DNA of 64,000 nucleotides, from contig NC_074715.1 in NCBI RefSeq assembly GCF_947242115.1, positions 25,813,876 to 25,877,875 on the forward strand. The letters are read 5' to 3'. Source of the stretch: Biomphalaria glabrata (Eukaryota; Mollusca; Gastropoda; Planorbidae). Of the stretch, positions 11,691 to 23,838 are shown piece after piece. The first letter of the stretch is position 1; the number at the start of each line of letters is the position of its first letter. The notes beneath the pieces are model-generated. The model saw nothing but the letters and a program-made list of their open reading frames with translations, was not told where the DNA came from and did no database searches. The translations under genes were made by a program, and so were the position numbers.

Positions 11691-13565
11691 CCGCCACACC
11701 TTTTCCGCTCCAGGCTAGACTTAGTTGACCACATTGGAGATAGCTAGGCCACGTCTTTCGATTTATCTTCCCTTGACCGGGGCAAAGATACGCACAGTCT
11801 TTGATCTTATCGGCAGGATGTCTGACAGCCGCAGTGGACACCGCCTTGTGTGGAATGCAAGTCACTCCTCCCCCCCCCCTTTCTCCTACATCTCTCTTTG
11901 ATCTAGGAGTCAAAGCGCCTCTCGACGCTCCCATCTAAAGGCTACTTCACCCACGTGTAAGATAATTCTTAGCCTAGGACATTTCCTGTGTCCGCCCGCG
12001 CTTTCCAGGCTTATATAAAGTGAACCAACTCAAGCCAGACCCTTTTTCATTTCTCATTCGAGCTGAGCTATCGAGTCTGGACTATATCACTTATTCTCTC
12101 TCCTAGAGGAATACCTGGTGGTAAGCCGAACTTAATCACAAGTTCCATCTTAATTACTCTGTGTATATTTCCATTGGATTTTATCATGTGTATTTTGCCT
12201 AGTTCATTTATATTTAATTAGTGCATTGTGTATTTCTCACTGGCGTAAGTAGAAAACATAAACATGCCCTATGTATTTATTTATGTATTGCATTAATCTA
12301 TTAATGCTACGTTGCTCAATTGATCGTTGATGCAACCATGTATATATTCGTATATCTTGTTTTATCTCCTTTATCTCGGTTGGCCGCCTTGACAATTTTA
12401 CTAGCGCACTGATACTGCGTCTAGAGAAGAGATATGAATTATCTTCCCTGTATTGAATTGTCTCCCCTGTAGTCATTTTACTCTAACGAGAGTTGCGCCC
12501 CTTGAACGGACACACTCTCCATTGTTCTCAGCCTACGGTCATATGTAAACAAACTGTCTGGGTCGCTGACCCCTTCCCAATTCACCCCCCCCCCTTTTCT
12601 TTCTCCATCCACCTGTGGTGTTGATTTGAGATTATTATTTCCCCTTCTATGTACATTTTTATATTATTATTTCCCCTTTTATGTACATTTCTATATTGCT
12701 ACTATCTGCCATCTATTTTCCCAAATCCCATTTGTCATCATCTCCTCATTGTGCTCTAAAGCAATTTCACCAATCTGACGAACGCACCTCAGTCGAGGGC
12801 ATCAATAAGATGCATGAGAGACATGTCCTAACTTGTCTTTATTTATCCGCAGCCTCCCTCAGGTGTCTGCCTATTTATTTGCTATTTGCTGTTCAGTGTC
12901 TACTCGACGCCACTTAACTACTGCCTATGTGTTTAGTGCTATTCAGCGCTGCATTTGCCTACTGAGATCTACTCAACTCTACCACTTGGCGCTATCGGCA
13001 TTGCCCGCCTATTCGACAGCCCGCCTGTCAAGCTATTAGGTGCGACGTCCCTATGGATTCAGATCTGTGTGAGACGTCATAGCTACGCCAACCCTCTGCA
13101 ACTCACTGGACATATCCTGTCAACTACGCTGCCCACGGCAGATCAGCTCTGCCCGCAGTAACCTTGTGCCCACGGTAGCCGGCCACCCGCCCTACTGTGC
13201 CCACTACAGATATTAGATTTTGGGAATTGAGACTCCACAAGAACTATATCACCGGCGTCCCTCTATCCGCTAGAGCGCCACCTCCAGCTGCAGAACCTCA
13301 AGCCAGGACACAGCCAGCTGCGACATCAACAGGACAACCAGCTAAGTCAGAGGACAAAGTGACATACTCTCTTATTAGATGCAAGAGTGATGATTAAACA
13401 TAGAATATACTAGAGATAGATGCAAACCCTCCCCCTTTTATCCTTATATGTATATTTATGTAAATAAATATTCTTTATTTTAACTTTTGTATCTATCTTT
13501 CGTTGCTTTGTCTCGTTGCGTGTCTGCTCCCGATTCATATGCTGATAAGTGGGGGTGTGATAGTT
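11691..13565 (+). other. GC-richer stretch with promoter and poly(A) signatures, possible LTR-element remnant
   Basis: This stretch differs in base composition from its surroundings. It has a TATA-like TTATATAAAG near 12011-12020, a poly(A)-like AATAAA near 13464, and a purine run AAGTGGGGG followed by TGTGATAG near 13546-13563, as seen at polypurine tract/LTR junctions. No matching second LTR and no gag or pol coding were found, so a host promoter with noncoding exon is an equal alternative. If it is an LTR element it is a fossil and very incomplete. Confidence 0.25.
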
Positions 13566-13718
13566 TTAAAAATAATCATCCCCTAGACATGAAACGTGCC
13601 AAACCCACGTCACATTTCCCCACCTGTCACAGTAAGTAAACTTCCAGTTTCCACTTCTCTTGAAACCCACGCGACACTTGTATACACTTTTCTCTGATGC
13701 ATACGTTTCACAGTAACT

Positions 13719-14040
13719 CTAAAGATAATAATAAGGTTGTCTTCGAGTCCGAAGATTAATGCAGTATTTCTCGTGGCTACGCAGCCCCAGCTGTGACCTA
13801 CATATTTTGACACATCTAGGGCAAGCATAACCATTGTCTGCAGCTGGTCGATTAAGATTTTCCTTTCGCCGTCTGCGTCTGTCTTCGGCAGAGAATTTTC
13901 TTTAAGTCTAAAATGTGTATCCAGCGATCTTTGTAAGTGACCTTCAGCGGTCTCGTTCTGAAGTCGCATACAATGTCGGCCAAGGCAAGTTGGCGCCTAA
14001 GCTGTTCTCTAAAGATAATTTCCTTACAATGCAATAGGTG
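13719..14040 (-). mobile_element. LINE 3' remnant: C-terminal C2H2-like finger of a reverse transcriptase protein
   Basis: On the - strand one frame reads an Arg-rich stretch (SAEDRRRRRKENLNRP), then CPRCVKICRSQLGLRSHEKYC and a stop at 13719-13721. This Cys-x2-Cys ... GL-x-SH-x-x-x-C pattern is the typical terminal finger of many animal LINE polymerases. Upstream sequence (toward 14040) looks like the preceding region (TYKDRW), but frames change, so the copy is dead. No RT catalytic motifs are present. Confidence 0.6.
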
Positions 14041-14136
14041 TGAAGAAACAACGTTAATAAGATCGATGCTGGTTTCAAAGTCTCAAGAGAAGTTCAGCTT
14101 CTTCAGGTGACAAGAAGTAAAACCTGCTAAAAGTCG

Positions 14137-14368
14137 TAGAACTACAACTGAACCATCATTCACAGAACTGCTCTAGAACTACAACTGAACCATCATTCAC
14201 AGAACTGCTCTAGAACTACAACTGAACCATCATTCACAGAACTGCTCTAGAACTACAACTGAACCATCATTCACAGAACTGCTCTAGAACTACAACTGAA
14301 CCATCATTCACAGAACTGCTCTAGAACTACAACTGAACCATCATTCACAGAACTGCTCTAGAACTACT
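14137..14368. repeat. 37-bp minisatellite, about 6 units
   Basis: Units contain TAGAACTACAACTGAACCAT then CATTCACAGAACTGCTC. The array lies about 90 bp beyond the stop codon of the - strand ZAR1-like gene, so it is in or near its 3'UTR. Confidence 0.95.
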
Positions 14369-14453
14369 TTAGACACGCCTACAGGGAGACTACACGAACA
14401 AGAAAGTAATCAGCCAAAGGCCAGGAACCACACAGTGAGTTTTTAACACTACA

Positions 14454-16237
14454 TTAGATATCAAAGTCTTCTTCAAACTGTTGTAGCCAGGCTTCATAAG
14501 CTCTGTCATCTTCATCGTCGTTAAAGTTTCTGTCATCTTCATCGTCGTTATAATCTTCTTCATAATAATTATTGTCCTCTTCGTAGCCATTATAGTAGTC
14601 ATCATCCTGGTCATTATCATAGAAGTCCTCCTCTTCGTCATCGATCGAGGCGATGTCGCGGTACTTTGACCAGGTACAAGTATTTCCAGCCAAACATCTC
14701 TCACACAAGTCCTTCTTATGAAAAGATTTGGGATCTTTGTGTTCTGGTCTCGGACATCCGCACTGTTCTTTGGTCATCCTACACGTTCTACATTTGATTG
14801 GCTCTATTTTATAGGGTTTGTTGCTTGCTAGACACTTTTGACATTTTTGTTTATACTGGACCTGTGGATAAATGAAAAGGAAAATGACGTTTCTAAAACC
14901 ATAATTTCATTGTCAAATTTTTAAAACCTAAAATACATACCAGCCAGATCATTTTGTATTTAAGAGACATTGGCTGTTGTTTTGTTTTTTTTGACTATAT
15001 TATAAACAGGAACTTGGTTTTCCTTTGGGTCTTAGTGACAGGTTCGTGGTGGCCATTCTACGACGTGGTCATCTGCTACTTTCTAGGACACAAAAGTTGA
15101 CCTAAATGACCATTGGATGATATATCTAGTTTAAACAATGAACTAGGTTTATTATCATTTAGAAACTACCGAATTTTTAAACAATTTTTTCCCAATGTTT
15201 ACAATAACAGTATATCCTACATTGAGTGTAGTAAATATAAACTTTAAATTACTTTATATCTACTCTTCGTGACATGTGTGAATACAGTTACGAAAATCAT
15301 GTATTAAGCAACAAATCGACAAAAAATAAAAGTACATTTGTTGGTAACCTATTATTGCACATGTTTATTCTTGAAGACGTAAGACGAAGTAGTAGATAGA
15401 CTGTAAGGAATAAAGCCACGAGACTGAACACAAAATACACAGCGACTTCCAACGACTTCTATTCAGCTCACAGACTTTAGATTTTAGATGAAGTTTGGTC
15501 GGTCGTGTGACTTTTTTGTATTCGAGGTTGTTTATACCATTGAGAGGATCTCTATTTCCTTTTTATTGATAGATATGGTTTTTACAAAGCTTACACTAAC
15601 TAACTCTCTGTCTGTCTGTGTGTCTGTCTGGCCAAAAGTTTCTACATGTTATTTCTCTGACACTCAAATCTCGGATCAAGCTGGAATTTCGCACAATTAT
15701 TTATTTAACCTGACAACACAAGAATCAATAGAAAAAAAAATCCAATTAGTTAATTTACTATTGCTAATAAATTACTTTGTTTGGTATCTCAAATAAGAGA
15801 AAGAAATAGTACTTGACTAAAGTGGTGGTATAAGCTGAATTAGTCCCCTTTATAGATTGTCGTCTTCTGTATATTCTTACAAATTTAATTACTCAACTGA
15901 GCCAAACTAGTTAATACAATTAATAGAAACTTTTTTTTTATTATTTCTTTTGTGTATTTTGATTGTTTACAATAAGATCCAGTTGTAGTCAAAAGTGTTA
16001 AATATACAAATAAATACTTGCCTTTTGTATTACTTTAAAAATGACTAAAAATGTGATTAATTAAAAATTAAATACTCACCCATTGTATACATTTTAAAAC
16101 TAAAGCAAAGGATACACCTCATGTGTTACGGGATCACAATACACATGTGCGCTTTTCCAAGAATGACTACATTCACCACAACAAAAATGTCCAAAATATC
16201 TTTCTAGTTTAAATGTCTTTATTTTAGCACTGGCCAT
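14454..16237 (-). CDS. ZAR1-like zinc-domain gene 1 (two exons, acidic tail)
   Basis: Exon 1 is 16237 down to 16118 (40 codons): MASAKIKTFK, then a CxxC (CGEC), WKSAHVYC and a phase-0 donor after Glu (GAG|GTGTAT). Exon 2 is 14861 down to 14454, after acceptor CCACAG: KCQKC, NKPYKIEPIKC, CRMTKEQCGC, a HKD-type stretch and LCERCLAG, then stop. This order of Cys pairs is that of the C-terminal zinc domain of vertebrate ZAR1/ZAR1L, an oocyte RNA-binding protein. The N-terminal half of vertebrate ZAR1 is missing. After the finger comes an Asp/Glu/Tyr/Asn-rich tail of ~65 residues (DDYYNGYEEDNNYYEED), a feature shared with the gene at 54552. Predicted length is ~175 aa. It runs opposite to its four paralogues. 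Family assignment is firm; role in germline or RNA binding is inference. Confidence 0.82.
15590..15870 (+). repeat. Dispersed repeat R1, copy 3, in intron of ZAR1-like gene 1
   Basis: Closest to copy 2. It shows CTGTCTGTCTG, TTTCTACATGTTATTTCTCT, CTCGGATCAAGCTGGAATTT, ACACAAGAATCAATA and GAATTAGTCCCCTTTATA. Confidence 0.78.
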
Positions 16238-16573
16238 GCTTGTACTTTCAGCTGAAACAATAGGTGTAACTTCTCTCACATGGGCTTGTTAGGACCTCAC
16301 ACAAATCAGGGTTCAAGTCGTTTTAGACCGCTACCATTACATCGGAAATACCTGTTTGCTTATGCTCATTGATTTGGTTTTGTTTGGCGACAGAAGACAA
16401 CGTTTTGGGTATTTAGATGAAAACGAAACTAGAGTTGCCTACAAGCACGCATCTTGTGTATTTTGTACGCAAATGAACACAAAAATACGTGAGTACAGTT
16501 TATCATCAAAAAGTACGCATTTCCCCCTCTAAAGCAAAAAAAAACATTTAATTAAAAACAGTTCTTGCTAGTG

Positions 16574-16666
<93 letters not shown>

Positions 16667-16916
16667 TCAGTGTCCAAATGCCTGGAAATGGACTATTCCT
16701 ATTAGATCTACCTCGAGATAGTATCCCCTTTTTTTTTCGCACGCGCTGGCGCGCGAAGATTTAAATGTCTACTAGAACTTATTGATCTCAATAAAGCGGA
16801 GTTTCTTTCAATGTGTCAGTTTAAATGAAGTCTTTCAATTGATTGGGAATTAATTGATTGACTAGTTCTTATTCATCTAGACTGGATCTAGAATTAGATA
16901 TATTTTACGATGTCAG
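16238..16916. other. Upstream region of ZAR1-like gene 1 with TA/GA microsatellite
   Basis: The compound (TA)n(GA)n run at about 16576-16665 resembles the one at 19928-20014. Otherwise no element was recognised. The promoter of the - strand gene should lie here, but no clear TATA box was assigned. Confidence 0.6.
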
Positions 16917-17748
16917 GCAGATAGTGATAGATAGTTCTCTAGATAGTGATAGATAGTTCTCTACATAGTGATAGATAGTTCTCTAGATAGTGATAGATAG
17001 TTCTCTTGATAATGATAGATAGTTTTCTAGATAGTGACAGATAGTTCTCTAGATAGTGATAGATATTTCTCTTGATAATGATAGATAGTTTTCTAGATAG
17101 TGACAGATAGTTCTCTAGATAGTGATAGATATTTCTCTTGATAATGATAGATAGTTTTCTAGATAGTGACAGATAGTTCTTTAGATAGTGATAGATAGTT
17201 CTCTAGATAGTGATAGATAGTTCTCTAGATAGTGATAGATAGTTCTCTAGATAGTGATGGATGTTTCTCTAAATACTGATAGATAGTTCTCTAGATAGTG
17301 ACAGATAGTTCTCTAGATAGTGACAGATAGTTCTCTAGATAGTGATGGATGATTCTCTAAATACTGATAGATAGTTCTCTAGATAGTAACAGATAGTTCT
17401 CTAGATAGTGATAGATAGTTCTCTAGATAAAGACAGATAGATCTCTAGATACTTCTCTAGATAGTGATAGATAGTTCTCTAGATAGTGACAGTTCTCTAG
17501 ATATTGATAGATAGTTCTCTAGATAGTGATAGATAGTTCTCTAGATAGTGATGGTGTTTTCTCTAAATACTGATAGATATTCTCTAGATAGTGACAGATA
17601 GTCCTCTAGATAGGGATAGATAGTTATCTAGATAGTGATATATAGTTCTCTAGATAGTGATAGATAGTTCTCTAAATAGTGATAGATAGTTCTCTAGACA
17701 GTGATAGATAGTTCTCTAGATAATGCTGGATAGTTCTCTAAATAGTGA
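16917..17748. repeat. 22-bp minisatellite, about 38 degenerate units
   Basis: Unit TCTCTAGATAGTGATAGATA plus GT. Substitutions and a few short deletions are common, so this array is older than the perfect ones nearby. Confidence 0.93.
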
Positions 17749-17794
17749 TTCATTAATGATAAGTTAAAGTAAATTGCGTAATTCAATAAAGGTA

Positions 17795-18013
17795 ACAGCT
17801 AGATAGATATGTAAATATCATCGATTTCTATGGCCGACGGTTAACGAGAGTGTCACATAACCAACCACAACGATCAACCACCTACGTATAACCAATTATG
17901 TCAGATATCCATTAGAGTTGGGTGGGGTCCTTAAAATCACAATCTTCACCAGAACATTAACTCAAGACCCCTCGGTTTAAAAGACTAGCGCTTTACCACT
18001 CTGCACCCAGCCC
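17795..18013 (-). mobile_element. tRNA-derived SINE, copy 3 (inverted, degraded)
   Basis: Read on the - strand it begins GGGGCTGGGTGCAGAGTGGT and AAAGCGCTAG, a tRNA-like head. It then has CTAATGGATATCTGACAT, GTGGTTGATCGTTGTGGTTG and CTCGTTAACCGTCGGCCATA, matching the bodies at 10631 and 23065 with many substitutions. Confidence 0.7.
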
Positions 18014-18017
18014 CTTC

Positions 18018-18507
18018 GTTATTAACTATACATTACATATGTCTCTTCCAGTCAGAGACTTTATTGTTATTAAATATACATTACATATGTCTCTTCCAGT
18101 CAGAGACTTTATTGTTATTAAATATACATTACATATGTCTCTTCCAGTCAGAGACTTTATTGTTATTAAATATACATTACATATGTCTCTTCCAGTCAGA
18201 GACTTTATTGTTATTAAATATACATTACATATGTGTCTTCCAGTCAGAGGCTTAGTTGATATCAACTATACATTACATATGTGTCTTCCAGTCAGAGGCT
18301 TAGTTGATATTAACTATACATTACATATGTGTCTTCCAGTCAGAGGCTTAGTTGATATCAACTATACATTACATATGTGTCTTCCAGTCTGAGGCTTTAT
18401 TGTTATTAACTATACATTACATATGTCTCTTCCAGTCAGAGGCTTTATTGTTATTAACTATACATTACATATGTGTCTTCCAGTCAGAGGCTTAGTTGTT
18501 ATCAACA
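18018..18507. repeat. 48-bp minisatellite, about 10 units
   Basis: Units begin TATACATTACATATGTCTCT and contain TTCCAGTCAGAG. Two subtypes (ACTTTATTGTTATTAAA and GCTTAGTTGATATCAAC) are grouped in blocks, showing local spread. The 48-bp length keeps frames open on both strands. Confidence 0.95.
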
Positions 18508-19565
18508 TAGTGTTGACGTAATCCGTCCCAAAGTAAGCCCTACCAATGTGTCAAAACTCTTGGCTCTACCTGTTAGCAGTTCCAAGTAGTTAGACCTATT
18601 CAGATCAATCATTTCACTTTCGTATATTTGTATTCAAAAATAAACATGCACGTAAAGCTAAAGACCAGTAACTCTAGTGACACCTTTTTAAACACTCATT
18701 AACATGATAACTATACGACTATATATAGGAATGATAAAGAGTTTTACGATTAGGCCTAAGATATTTAGATTGGTATTATTTTTACCACTAGATTCCTACA
18801 CTCTTAAGCGAGCAAGTCTGGTATCTATGCGTATCTACTATAGCCTATAGTACACTAGCCGTATATTACCCGCGGCCCGCGAGTCTTAATGTGCGTGTCA
18901 CTGATATAGTAGATTAGAAACAATGAAACAAAATAATAATATTAAAAGTATAGGGAATACGTGAAAGTAAAAATAGGATTAATGGTGCTATTAAAATAGC
19001 GAATCGACTTAATCCATTTTTGTTACAAAAACATTTGCTTGTATATATATATATTCATATCTAGATCTAGAGTCTAATATAGTTTTTGACCTAAATTAAA
19101 CTTTGATTCATTTGTTTAAATGAAGTAAAATACATCTACTTTCAATAACATTCCTGATCTATCAGTTTAAAATTGAATTTAAGGCTTAATAAGCTTATTA
19201 ATTAAATATCACCCACATAGAGCCTCGTTTTAAAAATGCTTTTGAAGCACAAATTTGAAGGTTGATTTTATTATATAATGAAATGAATGTACTATATTTT
19301 GTATTTTCGTGTGTCAAAGTAAAAAACTATCTTTGAAAAGTCTAGTTCTTAAACTTAGATCTAGATCTAGATCCATTCGGTCTGGTCTCATTATCCATGA
19401 AATAGTTATACTTTCATAGAGTTGGGAACCTTTTTATTTTGAGGGTTTTAAGTTTGATTTATGGCTACTTTACATACGCAACTGTTCCAGTTTGTACAAA
19501 TGGAACATTTATGCCAAGTTTTATCAAGATTGGTCAAACGGTTTTGATTTCCATGCAGGAGATTG
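18508..19565. other. AT-rich spacer, nothing coding
   Basis: The motif CTACACTCTTAAGCGAGCAA near 18797 matches 24564 and marks the edge of dispersed family R2. The rest is unrecognised. Confidence 0.5.
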
Positions 19566-19684
19566 ATATACACATACATACATATCTACATACATACATA
19601 CACACATACAAACATACATACATACATACAAACAAACATACAAACATACACACATACAAACATACATACATACATACATACGCC
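19566..19684. repeat. CATA-type microsatellite
   Basis: Tetranucleotide-like run of ACATACAT with CACA and AAACA interruptions. Confidence 0.9.
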
Positions 19685-19734
19685 TTACTTTCTTGTTTAA
19701 AGTATATATTGTAATAACTTAAGTGAGGCAACTC

Positions 19735-19929
19735 AACGAGGACATAGACGTTTATTTACATAGACAAACACAAAGGGCATCTGCCTTGAGTACAGCATCT
19801 CCATATTAGCTCTCTCCTTGGGCGGAAATCGTTAGTCTCTTCATGTCAACATCCTGTTCTAGTTTGGTTACTAGAAGTGCGCATCTCTGCACTAGCCTGG
19901 ATGGAGGTGCGCATGGCAAAGTCATAACA

Positions 19930-20015
<86 letters not shown>

Positions 20016-21110
20016 TGAAATTCTATTTTTGAAAACTTTGCTAACGATTTTCTTTAAAATTTCAAGGTATATCTCTATAAATGAGAACAAAATTCTCAAC
20101 ACATTGGAACTTTTGAGGTCGACCGTACAGTACATTGAGTATTTAGATATTTCCTGCACCAGTTCATCAACTTTTGGCACGGGGTACGTGTCGAGGTAAG
20201 TGAATCGATTGATGGTTTGACTATAGTCGATAACCATTCTCTTTTTGTGACTTTCATTCGTTGTTACAATTATTTGGGGACGTGAAAGGCTCAATACTTT
20301 TGTCAGATAGAAGTCTCTGGACTTCAGTTTGAATGAATTTGGAGTCAGGCATAGAATATTTTCTAGATTTAGTGGCTATGGGGCGGCAGTCTGGATCAAG
20401 ACTCGCGAAGAGGCGTGGGGCTTTAACTCGTGCTGCTTCCAGCGTACAGACCTGGAGAGTGCTTCGTTTTCCCTCAAATGGGATTATCAGTTTTTCATGC
20501 TAGCTGATGAAATGTAGCCCTAAGATTACATCAGATACTAGTCCATCTAGTAGTGAGAGCTTCACACTTTCGTATTGTTCATCTTTGTACTTTATTTTAG
20601 CGAAAATATGGCCATGAGTAGTGCGAGAAAGATGTGTAGAGGCCATGTAGATTCTGTTTCTGGACGTTTCTAATTTCCATTTGTACCTTTTAGCAATGGA
20701 AGAAGATATACAGCTTTCACTGCTCCCCGTATCTATGAGAGCCTTCAATGGTACTCCATTGACGAGTATTGAAATAGTAGATTTAGTAAGGCCGGACGCT
20801 GGTGTCGATGCCCAGGAAGATCCAACGGTTGTAGTCCGTGATGTCTCATCAGCTGCTGTCACGATGACCCAGGTTATGGATTTGGGTGTCTGTCTGGTCG
20901 ATCTACGGACTTTCTGGAAATGGCCCTTTTTGCCGCACAAGTTACATGTAGCGTCACGGGCTGGACATCTAAAGCGTTGATGTGGGCTGTTTCCACAAAA
21001 GAAGCATCTTTTACTAGTCGCCGCACTCACCTCGTGTTTTAATTTTGTCGTTGGAGAAAGCCTCTCCACGTCGGCGCTGGCTTCACTGGGAGTTTCATGT
21101 AGATGTTATA
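19735..21110 (-). mobile_element. Fossil Ty3/gypsy-type LTR retrotransposon fragment
   Basis: On the - strand, 21069-20500 reads a CCHC zinc knuckle (CNLCGKKGHFQK) and a retroviral-type aspartic protease core (LIDTGSSES). The segment at 20294-20106 reads the start of a reverse transcriptase (NESHKKRMVIDYSQTINR, then YPVPKVDEL and VDLKS). The sequence at 19735-19925 has a poly(A)-like AATAAA on the - strand and may belong to the element end. A TA/GA run and an R2-type repeat (about 19928-20105) are inserted in the middle. The element is incomplete, broken in several places and old. No paired LTRs could be identified. Confidence 0.7.
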
Positions 21111-21129
21111 CGCCATGACACACACACAC

Positions 21130-21640
21130 ATAAATATATTTTTTCAAATTGTTTTGCCTCTTTATAGGCGCACTGTAGAGCTATGAGCGTAGCCAAAGGG
21201 GGGTTTGAGTTTAAATCCCCCATTCAGAGGGTTTTGATGCTAAAAAATACCTCTTCAATATTAAAAAAGCAAATTACACACTAAAATTCTTTGAGCATAG
21301 CTAAGCTAATGAGGGGTTTTGAGTCTAAATCCCCCTCCTCCAGATGTCCCTTTTTTTTTAATTTAAAACCCCTCCAGATGGTTTTGAGTTTAAAATTCCC
21401 CTACAGAGCGTTTTAAGTTGAAAACCTCTCTCTTCAAAATTATTTTAAAGCAAACTACAGTCACCAAATTCTATGACCGTAAAAAAAAAAAAAAACTCCA
21501 GAGATTTTTTAGTTTAAAACCCATCAACAGATGATTTTGACGATAAAACTTTCCTTTTCGATATAAAATCTAAAGCGAAATACATGCATGTAATTCCAAG
21601 AGCATAGTCAAGAGAGGTTACACATTTCTACCAGTGGCTG
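21130..21640. repeat. Degenerate tandem repeat, roughly 120-140 bp unit
   Basis: Phrases such as GAGCGTAGCCAAAGGGGGGT, TTTTGAGTTTAAA, AAAGCAAATTACA and AATTCTTTGAGCATAG recur three or four times with heavy divergence. Not coding. Confidence 0.55.
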
Positions 21641-21689
21641 GGCTCCATTAAAAAAGTGGGAATAGTCATCTGCCGAAATTGAAAAACAC

Positions 21690-21925
21690 TAAATGTGGCT
21701 CAACAAAGAAGGCTAAGACAGATTTTAGGAGTCAGTTATAGAGATCGGGTCTAAATCAAAGAAATCATATGCCGAACTGGGAGTCGAACCCTTAATAAGG
21801 TTGTGACAAAGCGTCGCATGAGGTTTTGTGGGACATGTTCTCCGACAAAATGAATTACGCAAAATAAGAGTTGAGGAAACAGCTTGCCGGAAAATGCACC
21901 GAACGGCGCGAGAGGGTCTAAGTCA
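21690..21925 (+). mobile_element. LINE 3' remnant (polymerase C-terminal region)
   Basis: Conceptual reading gives LRQILGVSYRDRV, then ICRTGSRTLNKVVTKRRMRF and, in another frame, GHVLRQNELRKIRVEETA. This is the conserved region after the thumb in many LINE polymerases. At least one in-frame stop and one frame change make it a dead fragment. Confidence 0.6.
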
Positions 21926-22689
21926 GTAAGAATAGCACATTAGGTTTTTGAAATAAAACTTTTTAATAGCAAGATAATGCACTGTAGATACCTAAGAATA
22001 TGCAGTTTGTTGGCTTTCAATACCAGAAATAGAAATAGATCCCCTTGCTAGCAAGGGCGGGGAGTCTACAAGTTTTCCACTAATTCCAGAAAGAACCTAT
22101 TCTAGATATAATTCATATATACGTGTTCTTCACAACAAATTAGATGTACAAAGTTTGGATACATTTGGCTCATAACTTATTTTTAGTTTTAAACACAACT
22201 CTAAATTTTCGATTGTTTGTTGGCTTGTTACTTTAGTTTCAATTTTATTCATTAAAAAAACAACACTTGCTCGCACGAATATGTCGATCCAAAGATAGTC
22301 AGTACTTCAAATGCCAACTTCACCTCACTGTGGCATTCTGGAAGACTATTCGTTGCGTCGAATATAGGCTAAGTGCCTCAGCTCGAGACATATCTTTTCA
22401 AGTTGTCACTTTTGTTGCGTTACATACATTTCTGGACCTCCAACTTTTCCAACTTGCTTTTTGACTGTAAATTTTCCACCCCACAAAGTTTTACTTTTAA
22501 ATCGATCAATTGCAGGTCTATAGATCCAGTATCAATTCCAAATGGCTCGATGTGGATTTTGTTACTATTTGTGTTGAGAGGATTTACCAGGAATGTTAGA
22601 ATGGTTTTGTTGGTTTTGAATTGCTCAAATCTGACAAGAAATTCATCTTTGATTATTTTTTTACTGTGCTGAAGTAATTCATGTCACTT
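21926..22689. other. Spacer, nothing recognised
   Basis: AT-rich. Two overlapping short open frames (22267-22464 and 22373-22672) show no domain or codon pattern worth calling. Confidence 0.45.
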
Positions 22690-22880
22690 TTTAGCGGCCC
22701 CCGAAAGGGGAAAAGACGCTATTAGTTTTGTGCGAAATGTCTGTCCGTCTGTCCCGTTTAGATCTCGTAAACTAGAAAGATATTGAAAATCCGACATCAC
22801 AATATTTTAGACCATTCAAAGTTCTGATGCAACGGCTACTTTTTTTTCCTGAAAGCGAAAAATCTAATTTTTAAAATCAG
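22690..22880 (+). repeat. Dispersed repeat family R2, copy 1
   Basis: It contains AGCGGCCCCCGAAAGGGGAA, TGTCTGTCCGTCTGTCCC, CTCGTAAACTAGAAAGATAT and TTCTGATGCAACGGCTACTT. The last two motifs also occur at 53460-53730. This G/C-rich start with repeated TCTGTCCG is typical of an abundant dispersed element. Confidence 0.65.
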
Positions 22881-23064
22881 TTATGCAAGCAGTTTTTTTA
22901 AAGAGAAAAAGCTAATTAGTATGCATTATAAGTTAGCCCTAATTTAAAACAAATAGTAATCTTATAAACTTCATTTTCTTGAACATTTTATTATATGCAT
23001 AGATTATTAGAATTCAAATAGACGATTAGGCTTTTTCAAAACAATTACATTATGAAAAAGACCT

Positions 23065-23330
23065 GAAGAGGCTCGATAAAGCTTAGCTTCCGAACCGAGG
23101 GTCCCGGGTTCGAATCCTGGTGAAGACTGGGATTTTCAACTTCGGAATCCTTAGGCGCCTCTGAGTCTACCCAGCTCTAATGGGTACCTGACATTAGTTG
23201 GGGAAAAGTAAAGGCGGTTGGTCGTTGTGCTGGCTACATGGCACCCTCGTTAACCGTAGGACCGTAGGCCACAAAAAACAGATGAACTTTACGTCATTTG
23301 CCCTATAGACCACAAGGTCTAAAAGGGGAA
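23065..23330 (+). mobile_element. tRNA-derived SINE, copy 2
   Basis: The B box is perfect (GGGTTCGAATCC). The body TAATGGGTACCTGACATTAG, GGCGGTTGGTCGTTGTGCTG and tail CCACAAGGTCTAAAAGGGGA match copy 1 closely. The A-box half is degraded. Confidence 0.85.
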
Positions 23331-23838
23331 CTAGTTAGGCCAGGTTCACATCTAACTTTACATTCACTTACACCTATCCTTTGATCTGCGGGTCTGTTGG
23401 GGCACTACACAAGATCTGTTAACCTTCTTTCTTTTTTTTAAATCACGAAACAGTTCTTCAGATGCACATAGGAAACAGTCCTTGACATATCATGTGAAAA
23501 TGGTTTGCCTCTTTGTGAAATTTCTAGTGGTAACGCAAATCTTGCCAGATTGGCATTACTTGTTGATTGCCTCTAGCTTTGAGGAGATCGTTGGCTTCTA
23601 ACTCATTGACTTGAAACAACAAACTAGACGTCACAGACAAAGCACGTGGTGAAGATGCACGTAGTGAAGATGCCGTTTCGTCTTGCGTCGAATTAAAACC
23701 TACATAGAAGCACCCGACGACGGCGTCCTTCGAGAGCTTCTGACGACGGTGACGACGCGTGTAAGGCTGCCTAATCCTCGTTAAACGATACAGAACTATT
23801 TTAATAAATTGCAGACTCTTTGGCCCACCAGGGAGGGC
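23331..23838. other. Spacer after SINE, nothing coding recognised
   Basis: The first ~90 bp after the SINE tail may be a second module of the same element. The 107-codon open frame on the - strand (23524-23847) has no recognisable domain. Confidence 0.4.

Noticed and set aside
19534-19731. MYVCLYVCMFV frame as a membrane peptide
   Set aside because: Translation of a CATA microsatellite.
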